Positions 16,384 through 23,947 of a stretch of DNA of 32,570 nucleotides are shown here, in pieces. Source of the DNA: Rhodospirillales bacterium (GTDB lineage Bacteria > Pseudomonadota > Alphaproteobacteria > ATCC43930 > CGMCC-115725); contig JADGGZ010000015.1 of NCBI GenBank assembly GCA_019689675.1, forward strand, positions 1 through 32,570, in the 5' to 3' direction. The notes beneath the pieces are model-generated. The model saw only the letters and a program-made list of their open reading frames with translations. It was not told where the DNA came from and searched no databases. Position 1 is the first letter of the stretch, and each line of letters starts with the position of its first letter. The position numbers and the translations under genes are program-made.

Positions 16384-16851
16384 ATGAGGAAGTCGCACCA
16401 CTTCGCCTGCCGCACCGTATGGACCGGCGCCGCCGAAGGCCCGACCCGCGATTACGACAGCTACTCGCGTACCTACGAGGTTTCGATCGAAGGCAAGCCC
16501 ACCCTCACCGGCTCCTCGGCCGGCGAGTACAAGGGAGACGAGTCGAAGCACAATCCCGAGGATCTTCTCCTCGTCGCGCTTTCGACCTGCCACATGCTGA
16601 GCTATCTCGCGCTCGCCGCCCGCGAGGGCATCCCCGTCACCTCCTACGTGGACGAGGCGGAAGCGACGATGGCGATGAAGGACCGTCGGGTGCGCTTCAC
16701 CGACGCGCTCTTGAAGCCGCGCGTCACCGTCGCGCCCGGCGCCGACCGCGCGAAGGCGGAAGCGCTGCACGAGCGGGCGCACGACATCTGCTTCATCGCG
16801 AACTCGGTCAACTTTCCCGTTCGTCATCAGCCGGTGATAGAGATCGGATGA
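16384..16851 (+). CDS. OsmC-family protein
   Basis: This 155-residue protein belongs to the OsmC/Ohr fold. Members with two reactive cysteines reduce organic hydroperoxides. The two expected cysteines are present: C69 in LLLVALSTCHMLSYL (peroxidatic) and C136 in HDICFIANSVNFPV (resolving), and the conserved N-P-E-D-L-L-L segment precedes the first. This places it in the OsmC-like group, annotated simply as OsmC family, rather than classical Ohr. The ATG at 16384 has CGGAGGACC upstream. It lies 67 bases after maeB on the same strand. No OhrR-like regulator is adjacent. Substrate not determinable from sequence. Confidence 0.9.
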   Translation: MRKSHHFACRTVWTGAAEGPTRDYDSYSRTYEVSIEGKPTLTGSSAGEYKGDESKHNPEDLLLVALSTCHMLSYLALAAREGIPVTSYVDEAEATMAMKDRRVRFTDALLKPRVTVAPGADRAKAEALHERAHDICFIANSVNFPVRHQPVIEIG

Positions 16852-16869
16852 TCGCATCGTCGAGACGTT

Positions 16870-16896
16870 CTCCCTCTCCCCTCGCGGGAGAGGGAG
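16870..16896. repeat. Intergenic palindromic repeat, 11-base arms with 5-base loop
   Basis: CTCCCTCTCCC (16870-16880) and GGGAGAGGGAG (16886-16896) pair perfectly around CTCGC. This polypyrimidine/polypurine hairpin type is a very frequent intergenic repeat in alphaproteobacterial genomes. It fills the gap between the OsmC and thioesterase genes, could stop or stabilise RNA, and no T-run follows. It ends 19 bases before the TTG start of the next gene. Confidence 0.75.
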
Positions 16897-16915
16897 CTCG
16901 GCAGGAGAGCCTCGC

Positions 16916-17365
16916 TTGACTCCTCCCGACCCCGACTACGAGGCGCGCGTTCGCGCCAGCTTCCGGCGGCAGAGGGCGATGGGGTTCATCGGCGCCGAAA
17001 TAATCGTCGTCGAGCCCGGCCTCGTCGAGATCGCCCTTCCCTACCGCCCCGAGCTGACCCAGCAGCACGGCTACTTCCACGGCGGCATCGTCTCGACCAT
17101 CGCGGACAGCGCCGGCGGCTACGCCGCCTACACGCTCTTCCCCGCCGACAGCTCGATCCTCACCGTCGAGTACAAGATCAACCTCGTCGCGCCCGCCGCC
17201 GGCGACCGGCTCATCGCGCGCGGCCGCGTGCTGAAGCCGGGACGCACCCTCACCGTCTGCGAGCTCGAGGTCGCCGCCGTCAAGGAGGGCGTCTCCAAGA
17301 CCTGCGCGCTCGGCCTCCAGACCCTCATCTGCCTCGAAGGCCGTCCCGACACCGGAGAGAACTGA
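16916..17365 (+). CDS. PaaI-type hotdog-fold thioesterase
   Basis: This 149-residue protein hydrolyses an acyl-CoA thioester; the exact substrate is unknown. The PaaI signature is clear: [20 protein letters not shown] with H55-G-G and D64 at the active site, followed by [20 protein letters not shown] and a strand with CELEVAAVK. The start is an unusual TTG at 16916; AGGAGAG lies 8 bases upstream and the family N-terminus fits, whereas the first in-frame ATG (residue 22) would remove a helix. The TGA overlaps the ATG of the acyl-CoA dehydrogenase gene by one base (TGATG), so the two are coupled and the thioesterase may act on intermediates of the same pathway. Confidence 0.88.
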   Translation: MTPPDPDYEARVRASFRRQRAMGFIGAEIIVVEPGLVEIALPYRPELTQQHGYFHGGIVSTIADSAGGYAAYTLFPADSSILTVEYKINLVAPAAGDRLIARGRVLKPGRTLTVCELEVAAVKEGVSKTCALGLQTLICLEGRPDTGEN

Positions 17366-18537
17366 TGCTGAAGAACGAATTCCCCGCGCTCGACCACGAT
17401 CTCGGGCCCGAGATCGACATGCTCCGCGACACGGTGCGCGCCTTCAGCGCCGCCGAGCTCGCGCCGATCGCGGCGGAGATCGACAGGACCGACACCTTCC
17501 CGCGCCGCATCTGGCCGGAGCTCGGCCGCCTCGGCCTCCTCGGCATCACGGTCGAGGAGGAGTACGGCGGCGCCGGCATGGGCTATCTCGCGCACTGCGT
17601 CGCGATGGAGGAGGTGAGCCGCGGCTCCGCCTCGATCGGCCTCTCCTACGGCGCCCACTCCAATCTCTGCGTCAACCAGATCCGCCGGAACGGCACGGAG
17701 GCGCAGAAGCGCAAGTACCTGCCGAAGCTCATCTCGGGCGAGCATGTCGGCGCGCTCGCGATGTCGGAGCCCGGCGCCGGCTCCGACGTCGTCTCGATGC
17801 GCCTGCGCGCCGACAAGAAGGGCGACCGCTACGTCCTCAACGGCTCGAAGTTCTGGATCACCAACGGCCACGAGGCCGACACGCTCGTCGTCTACGCCAA
17901 GACCGACCCCGACGCGGGCCCGCGCGGCATCACCGCCTTCATCATCGAGAAGGGAATGAAGGGCTTCCGCGCGGCGCAGAAGCTCGACAAGCTCGGCATG
18001 CGCGGCTCGCCCACCTCCGAGCTCGTCTTCGAGGATTGCGAGGTGCCGGAGGAGAACGTGCTGGGGCGCGTCGGCAGCGGCGTCAACGTGCTCATGAGCG
18101 GGCTCGACTACGAGCGCGCCGTGCTCGCGGCGGGGCCGCTCGGCATCATGCAGGCCTGCCTCGACGTGGTGATCCCCTACGTCCACGAGAGGAAGCAGTT
18201 CGGCCAGCCGATCGGCGAGTTCCAGCTCGTCCAGGGCAAGCTCGCCGACATGTACACGCAGCTCCACGCCGCCAAGGCCTATGTCTACGCGGTCGCGCGC
18301 GCCTGCGACAAAGGCAAGACGACCCGCAAGGACGCCGCGGGCGCCATTCTCTACGCCGCCGAAGCGGCGACGCGCATGGCGCTCGACGCGATCCAGCTCC
18401 TCGGCGGCAACGGCTACATCAACGACTACCCGACAGGGCGGCTCCTGCGCGACGCCAAGCTCTACGAGATCGGCGCCGGTACGAGCGAGATCCGCCGCTG
18501 GCTCATCGGCCGCGAACTCTTCGGGGAAACCGCGTGA
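17365..18537 (+). CDS. ivd: Isovaleryl-CoA dehydrogenase
   Basis: This 390-residue acyl-CoA dehydrogenase oxidises isovaleryl-CoA to 3-methylcrotonyl-CoA in leucine breakdown, passing electrons to ETF through FAD. General family motifs are [39 protein letters not shown] and [20 protein letters not shown]. The catalytic base is probably E250 in [11 protein letters not shown], the helix-G position specific to isovaleryl-CoA dehydrogenase; most other acyl-CoA dehydrogenases carry it near the C-terminus instead. This and the overall match to the human enzyme support the specific name. It overlaps the thioesterase gene by one base and the xth gene by four. The methylcrotonyl-CoA carboxylase genes that normally follow it are absent here. 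Confidence 0.92.
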   Translation: MLKNEFPALDHDLGPEIDMLRDTVRAFSAAELAPIAAEIDRTDTFPRRIWPELGRLGLLGITVEEEYGGAGMGYLAHCVAMEEVSRGSASIGLSYGAHSNLCVNQIRRNGTEAQKRKYLPKLISGEHVGALAMSEPGAGSDVVSMRLRADKKGDRYVLNGSKFWITNGHEADTLVVYAKTDPDAGPRGITAFIIEKGMKGFRAAQKLDKLGMRGSPTSELVFEDCEVPEENVLGRVGSGVNVLMSGLDYERAVLAAGPLGIMQACLDVVIPYVHERKQFGQPIGEFQLVQGKLADMYTQLHAAKAYVYAVARACDKGKTTRKDAAGAILYAAEAATRMALDAIQLLGGNGYINDYPTGRLLRDAKLYEIGAGTSEIRRWLIGRELFGETA

Positions 18538-19301
18538 TCGTCGCGTCCTGGAACGTCAACTCGATCAAGGCCCGGCTCGGCAACGTCCTCTCCTGGCTCG
18601 AGGAGGTGCGGCCCGACGTCGTCTGCCTCCAGGAGACGAAGTGCCTCGAGAGCGACTTTCCGGGGCTCGAGCTCAAGAGCCTCGGCTACGAGCTCGCCTG
18701 CGTCGGGCAGCGCGCCTATAACGGCGTCGCCATCCTCTCGCGGCCCAAGCTCGAGGACGTCACGACCGGACTGCCGGGCGATCCCGGCGACGAGCAGGCG
18801 CGCTGGATCGAGGCGACGGTCGAGGGCGTGCGCATCGTCTCCCTCTACCTTCCGAACGGGAACCCGGTGGGCAGCGACAAGTTTCCCTACAAGCTCGCCT
18901 GGATGGACCGGCTCATCGCCCGCGCCAAGGCGCTGCTCGCCCTGGAGCGTCCGGTCGTGCTCGCCGGCGACTACAACGTCTGCCCAACCGACGACGACGT
19001 CTACGACCCGATCGGCTTCCGGCACGACGCGCTCTGCCAGCCGGAATCGCGCGCGAAGTTCCGCACCCTGCTCAATCTCGGCTGGACCGACGCCTACCGG
19101 ATCTTCGACCCGGAACCGCACAAATACACGTTCTGGGACTACCAGCAGGGCCGCTGGCCGCGCGACGAGGGGCTCCGGATCGACCATCTCGTCTGCTCGC
19201 CGCACGCCGCCGACCGGCTGCTGCGCGCGTGGATCGACAAGTCCCCGCGCGGCAAGGAGCGGGCGTCCGACCACACGCCAATCCTCTGCGAGCTCGCCTG
19301 A
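18534..19301 (+). CDS. xth: Exodeoxyribonuclease III
   Basis: This 255-residue protein is an AP endonuclease/3'-5' exonuclease of the ExoIII family used in base-excision repair. Visible active-site elements are [10 protein letters not shown] (Asn at ~7), LQETK with E34 (metal ligand), G-D-Y-N-V with D146 and N148, and the final S-D-H-T-P with D246-H247. The start is GTG overlapping the stop of the isovaleryl-CoA dehydrogenase gene (GTGA). This coupling of a repair gene to a catabolic gene is unexpected in function but clear in sequence. The end is convergent with the MocR gene, 50 bases away. Confidence 0.93.
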   Translation: MIVASWNVNSIKARLGNVLSWLEEVRPDVVCLQETKCLESDFPGLELKSLGYELACVGQRAYNGVAILSRPKLEDVTTGLPGDPGDEQARWIEATVEGVRIVSLYLPNGNPVGSDKFPYKLAWMDRLIARAKALLALERPVVLAGDYNVCPTDDDVYDPIGFRHDALCQPESRAKFRTLLNLGWTDAYRIFDPEPHKYTFWDYQQGRWPRDEGLRIDHLVCSPHAADRLLRAWIDKSPRGKERASDHTPILCELA

Positions 19302-19329
19302 CGCACGGCGGATCGGCTCTCAGGCGAGC
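19292..19329. repeat. Inverted repeat across the xth stop codon
   Basis: GCTCGCCTGA (19292-19301, ending in the xth TGA) and TCAGGCGAGC (19320-19329) are perfect 10-base complements with an 18-base loop, between two convergent genes. The position suits a bidirectional terminator or RNA-end stabiliser. There is no T-run, so a classical intrinsic terminator is not proven. Confidence 0.4.
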
Positions 19330-19351
19330 GCGCCCGCACGCCCTGACGGGT

Positions 19352-20764
19352 TCAGGACGCCTCAGCGGGCTGCCGGGCGGCGGCCCGAATTCCCCCGCAT
19401 TGCTCCGCCATGAAGCGCAGGAACCGCGGATCGTCCGCGTAGGCGACGTTGATCCGCAGCGCGGGCGTGTGCGTCTCGCGGTCCGCCGCGAAGATGGAGC
19501 TCGGGGCGAGGAAGATCCCCTCGTCCGACGCGCGCCGCGCGAGCTGAACGTCGTCGATTCCTTCGGGGAGCCGGCACCAGAGATAATAGCCGCCCGCAGG
19601 CGCGCTGAACCCGTCGAGGCCGATCCGCGCGAGATTCGTCATCGCCTGAACGGAGGCGCGGGCGACGCGCTCGCGCAGCCGGTTGAGGTGATGGCGGTAA
19701 TGGCCGTCCGCGATGACGTCGTGGATGAGCCGCTCGACATAGCCCGAGCTGTTCACCACGGTGAGCATCTTGACGTCGCTGAGCGAGCGGACGAGCTCGG
19801 CGTTCCCCGCGATGTAGCCCGTGCGCAGGCTCGCCGACAGCGTCTTCGAAAAGGTGCCGACATAGATCACGCGCTCGAGCTGGTCGAGCGTCGCCAGGCG
19901 CGGCGTGATCGGCGGCAGGAGATCGGCGAAAGGATCGTCTTCGACGAGGATGATGTCGAGGCGCTCCGCCTGCTGCAGCAAGCGGTGGATCGCCGCCGGC
20001 GCCATCGAGGTTCCGGTCGGGTTGTGCGCGAGCGTCTGGGTGAAGAAGAGCCGCGGCCGGTACCGCGCCGCCTTCGCTTCAAGGTCCTCGGGATCGGGGC
20101 CTTCGTCGGTGCGGCGAACGCCGACGACGTTGGCGCGCGCCAGGCGCAGCTTGCCGAAGAGCGGGTAATAGCCGGGGCTGTCGACCAGAACGGCGTCGCC
20201 CGGCTCGACGAAGTGGCGCACGATGAGGTCGAGCGCATGGTTCGCCCCGAAGGTGAGGAGAATCTGCTCGGTGGTGACGTGGATCGAGCGTTCGATGAGC
20301 CGCGCCGCGATCACCTCGCGCAAGGGGCCGTAGCCCTGCGGGTTGCCGTAGCCGTGATCGACGCGACCGGCGGCGGCGCGCGTGCCGAGCCGCAGATGGC
20401 GGCCGAGCTCGGAAGCCTCCATCCAGTTCGCAGGGGGCCTGCCGTCGCCCACCCGGACCTCGTAATGCTGGTTCAGCTGCTCGCGGAGGAGCGAGACGAG
20501 GTCGACGGCTTCGCTCACATGCGCGGGGCGGATCGCCGCGGCCTTGGGGCGCGGCCGCACGACGTAGAAGCCGGAGCCCCGCTTCGGCTCGAGATAGCCG
20601 CGCGCGACGAGCCGGTCGTAGGCCTCGACGATCGTGTTCTTCGAGACGCCGAAGGTCGCGGCGGCCTCCCGCACCGAGCCGATCCGCACGCCCGGCATGA
20701 GATGCCCCTCCTCGACCTGGCGCGCAATGTTGCGAGCGATCTGTTCGGCCCGCGCGAGCCGCAT
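19352..20764 (-). CDS. MocR-type regulator (GntR helix-turn-helix fused to aminotransferase fold)
   Basis: This 470-residue protein joins a GntR-type winged helix (residues 1-70: RIGSVREAAATFGVSKNTIV, then EAYDRLVARGYLEPKRGSGF) to a fold type I aminotransferase domain (~110-470). The PLP lysine is K307 in YVGTFSKTLSASLRTGYI; N248-P249 and D276-D277 are the other cofactor contacts. MocR proteins use PLP plus an amino compound as effector and often control a divergent catabolic operon. Here the divergent operon is HMG-CoA reductase plus TRAP transporter. The ATG at 20764 has GGGAG upstream; the frame stays open for hundreds of codons further, but that part is only the shadow of the reductase gene. 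An effector containing an amine is not obvious from the neighbours. Confidence 0.91.
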   Translation of the reverse strand: MRLARAEQIARNIARQVEEGHLMPGVRIGSVREAAATFGVSKNTIVEAYDRLVARGYLEPKRGSGFYVVRPRPKAAAIRPAHVSEAVDLVSLLREQLNQHYEVRVGDGRPPANWMEASELGRHLRLGTRAAAGRVDHGYGNPQGYGPLREVIAARLIERSIHVTTEQILLTFGANHALDLIVRHFVEPGDAVLVDSPGYYPLFGKLRLARANVVGVRRTDEGPDPEDLEAKAARYRPRLFFTQTLAHNPTGTSMAPAAIHRLLQQAERLDIILVEDDPFADLLPPITPRLATLDQLERVIYVGTFSKTLSASLRTGYIAGNAELVRSLSDVKMLTVVNSSGYVERLIHDVIADGHYRHHLNRLRERVARASVQAMTNLARIGLDGFSAPAGGYYLWCRLPEGIDDVQLARRASDEGIFLAPSSIFAADRETHTPALRINVAYADDPRFLRFMAEQCGGIRAAARQPAEAS

Positions 20765-20785
20765 GCGACTGTCTCCCGTCCCGCC

Positions 20786-20842
20786 GTACCAGAGAATCGA
20801 CCGGTACAGTTCCTCGCACAATAGCCGGAATTGTCCCTTGTC
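20786..20842. promoter_or_regulatory. Candidate MocR control region between mocR and mvaA
   Basis: The 153-base gap between the two divergent genes holds GTACC (20786-20790) and GGTAC (20803-20807) as an inverted repeat with a 12-base spacer, and two direct TTGTC repeats (20831 and 20838) spaced 7 bases. On the - strand TATTGT (20823-20818) could be the mocR -10, with GTGACA 15 bases up. MocR proteins often bind direct repeats, so the TTGTC pair is the better operator candidate. These are short motifs seen by eye only. Confidence 0.35.
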
Positions 20843-20917
20843 ACGACAGGTTTGCCGCCCGAGTTTGGCCGGCAAAGAGGCCAGTCGGCGAGAAGCGGCT
20901 CGCATGGAGGAACACCG

Positions 20918-22237
20918 ATGAGCAAGGCGGGACCCGCCGGTGCGGCGGGGCGGCAAGTCAATTCCCGGCTCGAGAACTATCGCAACATGTCGCCCGAGGA
21001 GCGGCTCGACACGCTCGTCAAGGCGGTCGGCCTCGACGCCTCGGACCGCGCGCTGCTGGCGGCTCCTGGCGCGCTGCCGCTCGCGCGGGCGAACGGCATG
21101 ATCGAGAACGTGGTGGGGACGTTCGAGCTGCCGCTCGCGATCGCCACCAACTTCCGGATCAACGGCCGCGACTACCTCATCCCGATGGCGGTCGAGGAGC
21201 CATCGATCGTCGCGGCGGCCTCCTACATGGCCCGCATCGCCAGGACATGCGGCGGGTTCGAGACCTCGAGCACCGATCCCGTCATGCGCGCGCAGGTGCA
21301 GGTGATCGGGCTCACCGACCCGTTCGGGGCGCGGCTCGAGCTTCTTGCCGCACGCGACGAGATCCTCGCTGCGGCGAACGAGCGGGACAAGGTGCTGATC
21401 GGCCTCGGCGGCGGCTGCCGCGACATCGAGGTGCACGTCTTCCCGCAGACGCCGCGCGGGCCGATGGTCGTCCTGCATCTCCTCGTCGACGTTCGCGACG
21501 CGATGGGCGCGAACACCGTGAACACGATGGCCGAGACCGTGGCGCCGATCGTGGAGCGGATCACAGGCGGCACGGTGCGCCTGCGCATCCTCTCGAACCT
21601 CGCCGACCGCCGCCTCGCGCGGGCGCGCGTCTGCCTCACCGAGGAGGCGCTCGCCACGAAGGAGTTTTCCGGCCGCCGCATCATCGAGGGCATTCTCGAC
21701 GCCTATACCTTCGCGGCGGTCGATCCCTACCGCGCGGCGACGCACAACAAAGGGATCATGAACGGCATCGATCCCGTCGTCGTCGCCACCGGCAACGACT
21801 GGCGTGCGATCGAGGCGGGCGCGCACGCCTGGGCCGCCCGCGACGGCCGCTACACCTCGCTCACCACGTGGGAGCTCGACAAGGACGGCCGCCTCGTCGG
21901 CACGCTCGAGATGCCGATGGCCTTGGGCCTCGTGGGCGGGGCGACCAAGACCCATCCGCTGGCGCAGCTCGCCTTGCGCATTCTCGGCGTCGGCTCGGCG
22001 CAGGAGCTGGCCGAGGTCGCGGTCGCGGTCGGCCTCGCGCAGAACATGGCAGCGCTGCGGGCGCTGGCGACCGAAGGCATCCAGCGCGGCCACATGGCCC
22101 TCCACGCGCGCAACATCGCGATCGTCGCGGGCGCCGTCGGCGAGGAGATCGACAAGGTGGCGAGCGAGCTCGCGGCGGCGCACGACGTGCGCACCGACCG
22201 CGCGGCGGAAATCCTCGCCCGCCTGCGGAAACGCTGA
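20918..22237 (+). CDS. mvaA: Hydroxymethylglutaryl-CoA reductase, degradative class II
   Basis: This 439-residue protein is the class II enzyme that runs mostly from mevalonate plus CoA and 2 NAD+ to HMG-CoA. Catalytic residues line up with the Pseudomonas mevalonii enzyme with a constant offset of 11: E94 (A-V-E-E-P-S-I-V), K278 (T-H-N-K-G-I-M-N-G), D294 (G-N-D-W-R-A) and H392 ([11 protein letters not shown]). The same offset puts D157 at the position (146 there) linked to NAD rather than NADP preference; the reference numbers are from memory. Also seen are [17 protein letters not shown] and [11 protein letters not shown]. There are no mevalonate kinase genes nearby, so biosynthesis is unlikely. 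GGAGG lies 8 bases before the ATG. A TRAP transporter follows after 65 bases, and a MocR regulator is divergent. Confidence 0.95.
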   Translation: MSKAGPAGAAGRQVNSRLENYRNMSPEERLDTLVKAVGLDASDRALLAAPGALPLARANGMIENVVGTFELPLAIATNFRINGRDYLIPMAVEEPSIVAAASYMARIARTCGGFETSSTDPVMRAQVQVIGLTDPFGARLELLAARDEILAAANERDKVLIGLGGGCRDIEVHVFPQTPRGPMVVLHLLVDVRDAMGANTVNTMAETVAPIVERITGGTVRLRILSNLADRRLARARVCLTEEALATKEFSGRRIIEGILDAYTFAAVDPYRAATHNKGIMNGIDPVVVATGNDWRAIEAGAHAWAARDGRYTSLTTWELDKDGRLVGTLEMPMALGLVGGATKTHPLAQLALRILGVGSAQELAEVAVAVGLAQNMAALRALATEGIQRGHMALHARNIAIVAGAVGEEIDKVASELAAAHDVRTDRAAEILARLRKR

Positions 22238-22302
22238 TCCGGGCGGGCCGCCGCTCGCAGGACGAATACGAAGACGATGAACATCAACGGAGGAGACGGG
22301 AT

Positions 22303-23340
22303 ATGACGATCAATCGACGGACCTTGCTCGGCTCGACGGGCGCCGTGCTCGGCGCTGCGACCTTCACGGCGGCGGCGCCGGCGCTGGCGCAGGGCAACGT
22401 GAAATGGCGCATGCAGGCTCTCTGGGATCCCGGCACCACGCCGCAGAAATTCGAGGAGCGGTTCGTCAAGCGCGTCGCCGAGCTCACCGGCGGCAAGTTC
22501 GTCATCGAACTCTTCGCCGGCGGCCAGATCGTCCCGGCGGCCCAGGCCTTCGACGCCGTGCGCGGCGGCGCCTTCGAGATGATGAAGACGTTCGACGGCT
22601 ACGAGGCCGGCAAGATCCCTGCCTTCGCGTTCACGAGCACAATTCCCTTCGGCTTCCCCGAGTCGGATCAGTACGAGGCCTGGTTCTACGAGGTGGGCGG
22701 CCTCGAGCTCGCGCGCGAAGCCTACGGCCAGGCGGGGCTCTTCTACATCGCGCCGACGGTCTACGGCCAGGAGCCGATCCACTCGAAGACGCCGATCACC
22801 AAGATCGCCGACATGGCAGGCAAGAAGGGCCGCTTCGTCGGACTCGCCTCCGCGGTGATGGCGGCCTTCGGCGTCAGCGTCTCGCCGCTGCCGACGGGCG
22901 AGGTCTACTCGGCACTCGACAAGGGCGTCATCGACATCGCCGACCGCGGCGACCTCACGGCGAATTTCGAGGCCGGCCTCGCCGAGGTGGCGAAGCACGT
23001 GATTCTGCCCGGCGTCCACCAGCCGACGACGGCGACGAGCTACGTCGCCAACCGGGGCGCCTACGAGAAGCTGCCGGCCGAGTTCAAGGCCGCCCTCGCG
23101 ACGGCGGCGCGCGAGGTCTCCTCGAGTCTCCGCCAGCATATTCTCGTGCAGGACGCGCTCGTGCTCGAGAAGTACAAGGCGAAGGGCTGCACCATCCATT
23201 ACCTCGACCCGGCCGACATCCTCGCGAACCGTCCGAAGGCGGTCGCGGCCTGGCAGGCGGCGACCAAGGAGAATCCCTTGGCGAAGAAGATCCTCGAGAG
23301 CCAGCTCGCTTTCATGAAGCAGCTCGGCGTGCTGGTGTAA
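22303..23340 (+). CDS. TRAP transporter substrate-binding protein (DctP family)
   Basis: This 345-residue periplasmic binding protein starts with a twin-arginine-like signal (N-R-R-T-L-L-G-S-T-G then a hydrophobic stretch ending PALAQG), so it may be exported folded by Tat. The mature part follows the DctP pattern: WDPGTTPQKFEERFVKRVAE, then GGKFVIELFAGGQIVPAAQA, and LPTGEVYSALDKGVIDIADR. The last segment resembles the TakP-like subgroup that binds 2-oxo or hydroxy acids. GGAGGAGAC precedes the ATG. It lies 65 bases after HMG-CoA reductase, so its ligand is most simply mevalonate or a close relative, but that is inference from context. The carboxylate-binding Arg is probably in KKGRFVGLASA. 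Confidence 0.93.
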   Translation: MTINRRTLLGSTGAVLGAATFTAAAPALAQGNVKWRMQALWDPGTTPQKFEERFVKRVAELTGGKFVIELFAGGQIVPAAQAFDAVRGGAFEMMKTFDGYEAGKIPAFAFTSTIPFGFPESDQYEAWFYEVGGLELAREAYGQAGLFYIAPTVYGQEPIHSKTPITKIADMAGKKGRFVGLASAVMAAFGVSVSPLPTGEVYSALDKGVIDIADRGDLTANFEAGLAEVAKHVILPGVHQPTTATSYVANRGAYEKLPAEFKAALATAAREVSSSLRQHILVQDALVLEKYKAKGCTIHYLDPADILANRPKAVAAWQAATKENPLAKKILESQLAFMKQLGVLV

Positions 23341-23351
23341 GCTCGTCGATG

Positions 23352-23382
23352 CGGCGGGCGCGGCGCTCGGGCCCGCCCGCCG
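23352..23382 (+). terminator. Hairpin between dctP and dctQ, possible attenuator
   Basis: CGGCGGGC (23352-23359) and GCCCGCCG (23375-23382) pair perfectly around a 15-base loop, followed by the pyrimidine-rich TTCCATTTCTTC. It lies in the 73-base gap after the binding-protein gene. Partial termination or 3'-end protection here would give more binding protein than membrane subunits, as often observed for binding-protein transporters. The T-tract is interrupted, so full termination is unlikely. Confidence 0.5.
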
Positions 23383-23413
23383 TTCCATTTCTTCACGGGA
23401 ATTGGGAGCAGCA

Positions 23414-23947
23414 ATGCCGCGCGCGATAGCCGGCTTCGTCCGAGCCGTCACGTTCGTCAACCGCGCGGCGTTCTATCTCGCGATACTGCTCGTCTACGCC
23501 ATCGTCCCGGTAATGCTGATCGACGTGACGATGCGCTACGGATTCAACGCGCCGACGGTCTGGGGCATGGAGCTGGCCGTGCTGCTGTTCGGCCCGTACT
23601 TCCTCCTCGCCGGCCCCTACGTGCTGCACCTCAAGGGGCATGTCGCGATGGACCTCGTCCGGCGGCGGCTGAGTCTGCGCGCCGACCGGCTCGTGGAGCT
23701 CGTCAACCTCCCGGTCATCATCGCCTTCTGCGCCATCCTCCTGTGGTTCTCGGTGCCGGCGGCGATCGACTCCTGGAGGTACGGCGAGACTTCCTTCTCG
23801 GCGTGGAACCCGCCGATCTGGTGGACCAAGGCGGCGGTGCCCCTGTCGCTCCTGCTGATGCTGCTGCAGGCGGTCGCGGAATTCTTCCGAGTGCTCTTCC
23901 GCGAGCCCGCCGACCCGCGATCCTCCGACATCGAGGCCGCGGCGTGA
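23414..23947 (+). CDS. TRAP transporter small permease (DctQ family)
   Basis: This 177-residue protein has four hydrophobic segments in the DctQ layout: FYLAILLVYAIVPVMLIDVT, LAVLLFGPYFLLAGPYVL, VELVNLPVIIAFCAILLWFS and AAVPLSLLLMLLQAVAEFF. The conserved W-G-M-E-L segment before the second helix is present. It forms the small membrane subunit that supports the large DctM subunit and docks the binding protein. ATTGGGAGCA precedes the ATG. The TGA overlaps the GTG start of dctM (GTGA), so the two membrane subunits are made in step. Confidence 0.92.
   Translation: MPRAIAGFVRAVTFVNRAAFYLAILLVYAIVPVMLIDVTMRYGFNAPTVWGMELAVLLFGPYFLLAGPYVLHLKGHVAMDLVRRRLSLRADRLVELVNLPVIIAFCAILLWFSVPAAIDSWRYGETSFSAWNPPIWWTKAAVPLSLLLMLLQAVAEFFRVLFREPADPRSSDIEAAA

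Noticed and set aside
13803-16415. Open frame of 870 codons on the - strand opposite maeB
   Set aside because: Same GC-driven antisense effect; the + strand protein has all malic enzyme motifs and a strong ribosome site.
20765-22183. N-terminal extension of the MocR frame by ~470 residues
   Set aside because: The extension is antisense to HMG-CoA reductase and has no domain; the GntR helix-turn-helix begins right after the ATG at 20764, which has a ribosome site.
20918-22237. HMG-CoA reductase as part of isoprenoid biosynthesis
   Set aside because: No mevalonate kinase, phosphomevalonate kinase or HMG-CoA synthase nearby, and the sequence follows the class II NAD-type enzyme; alphaproteobacteria usually make isoprenoids by the MEP route.
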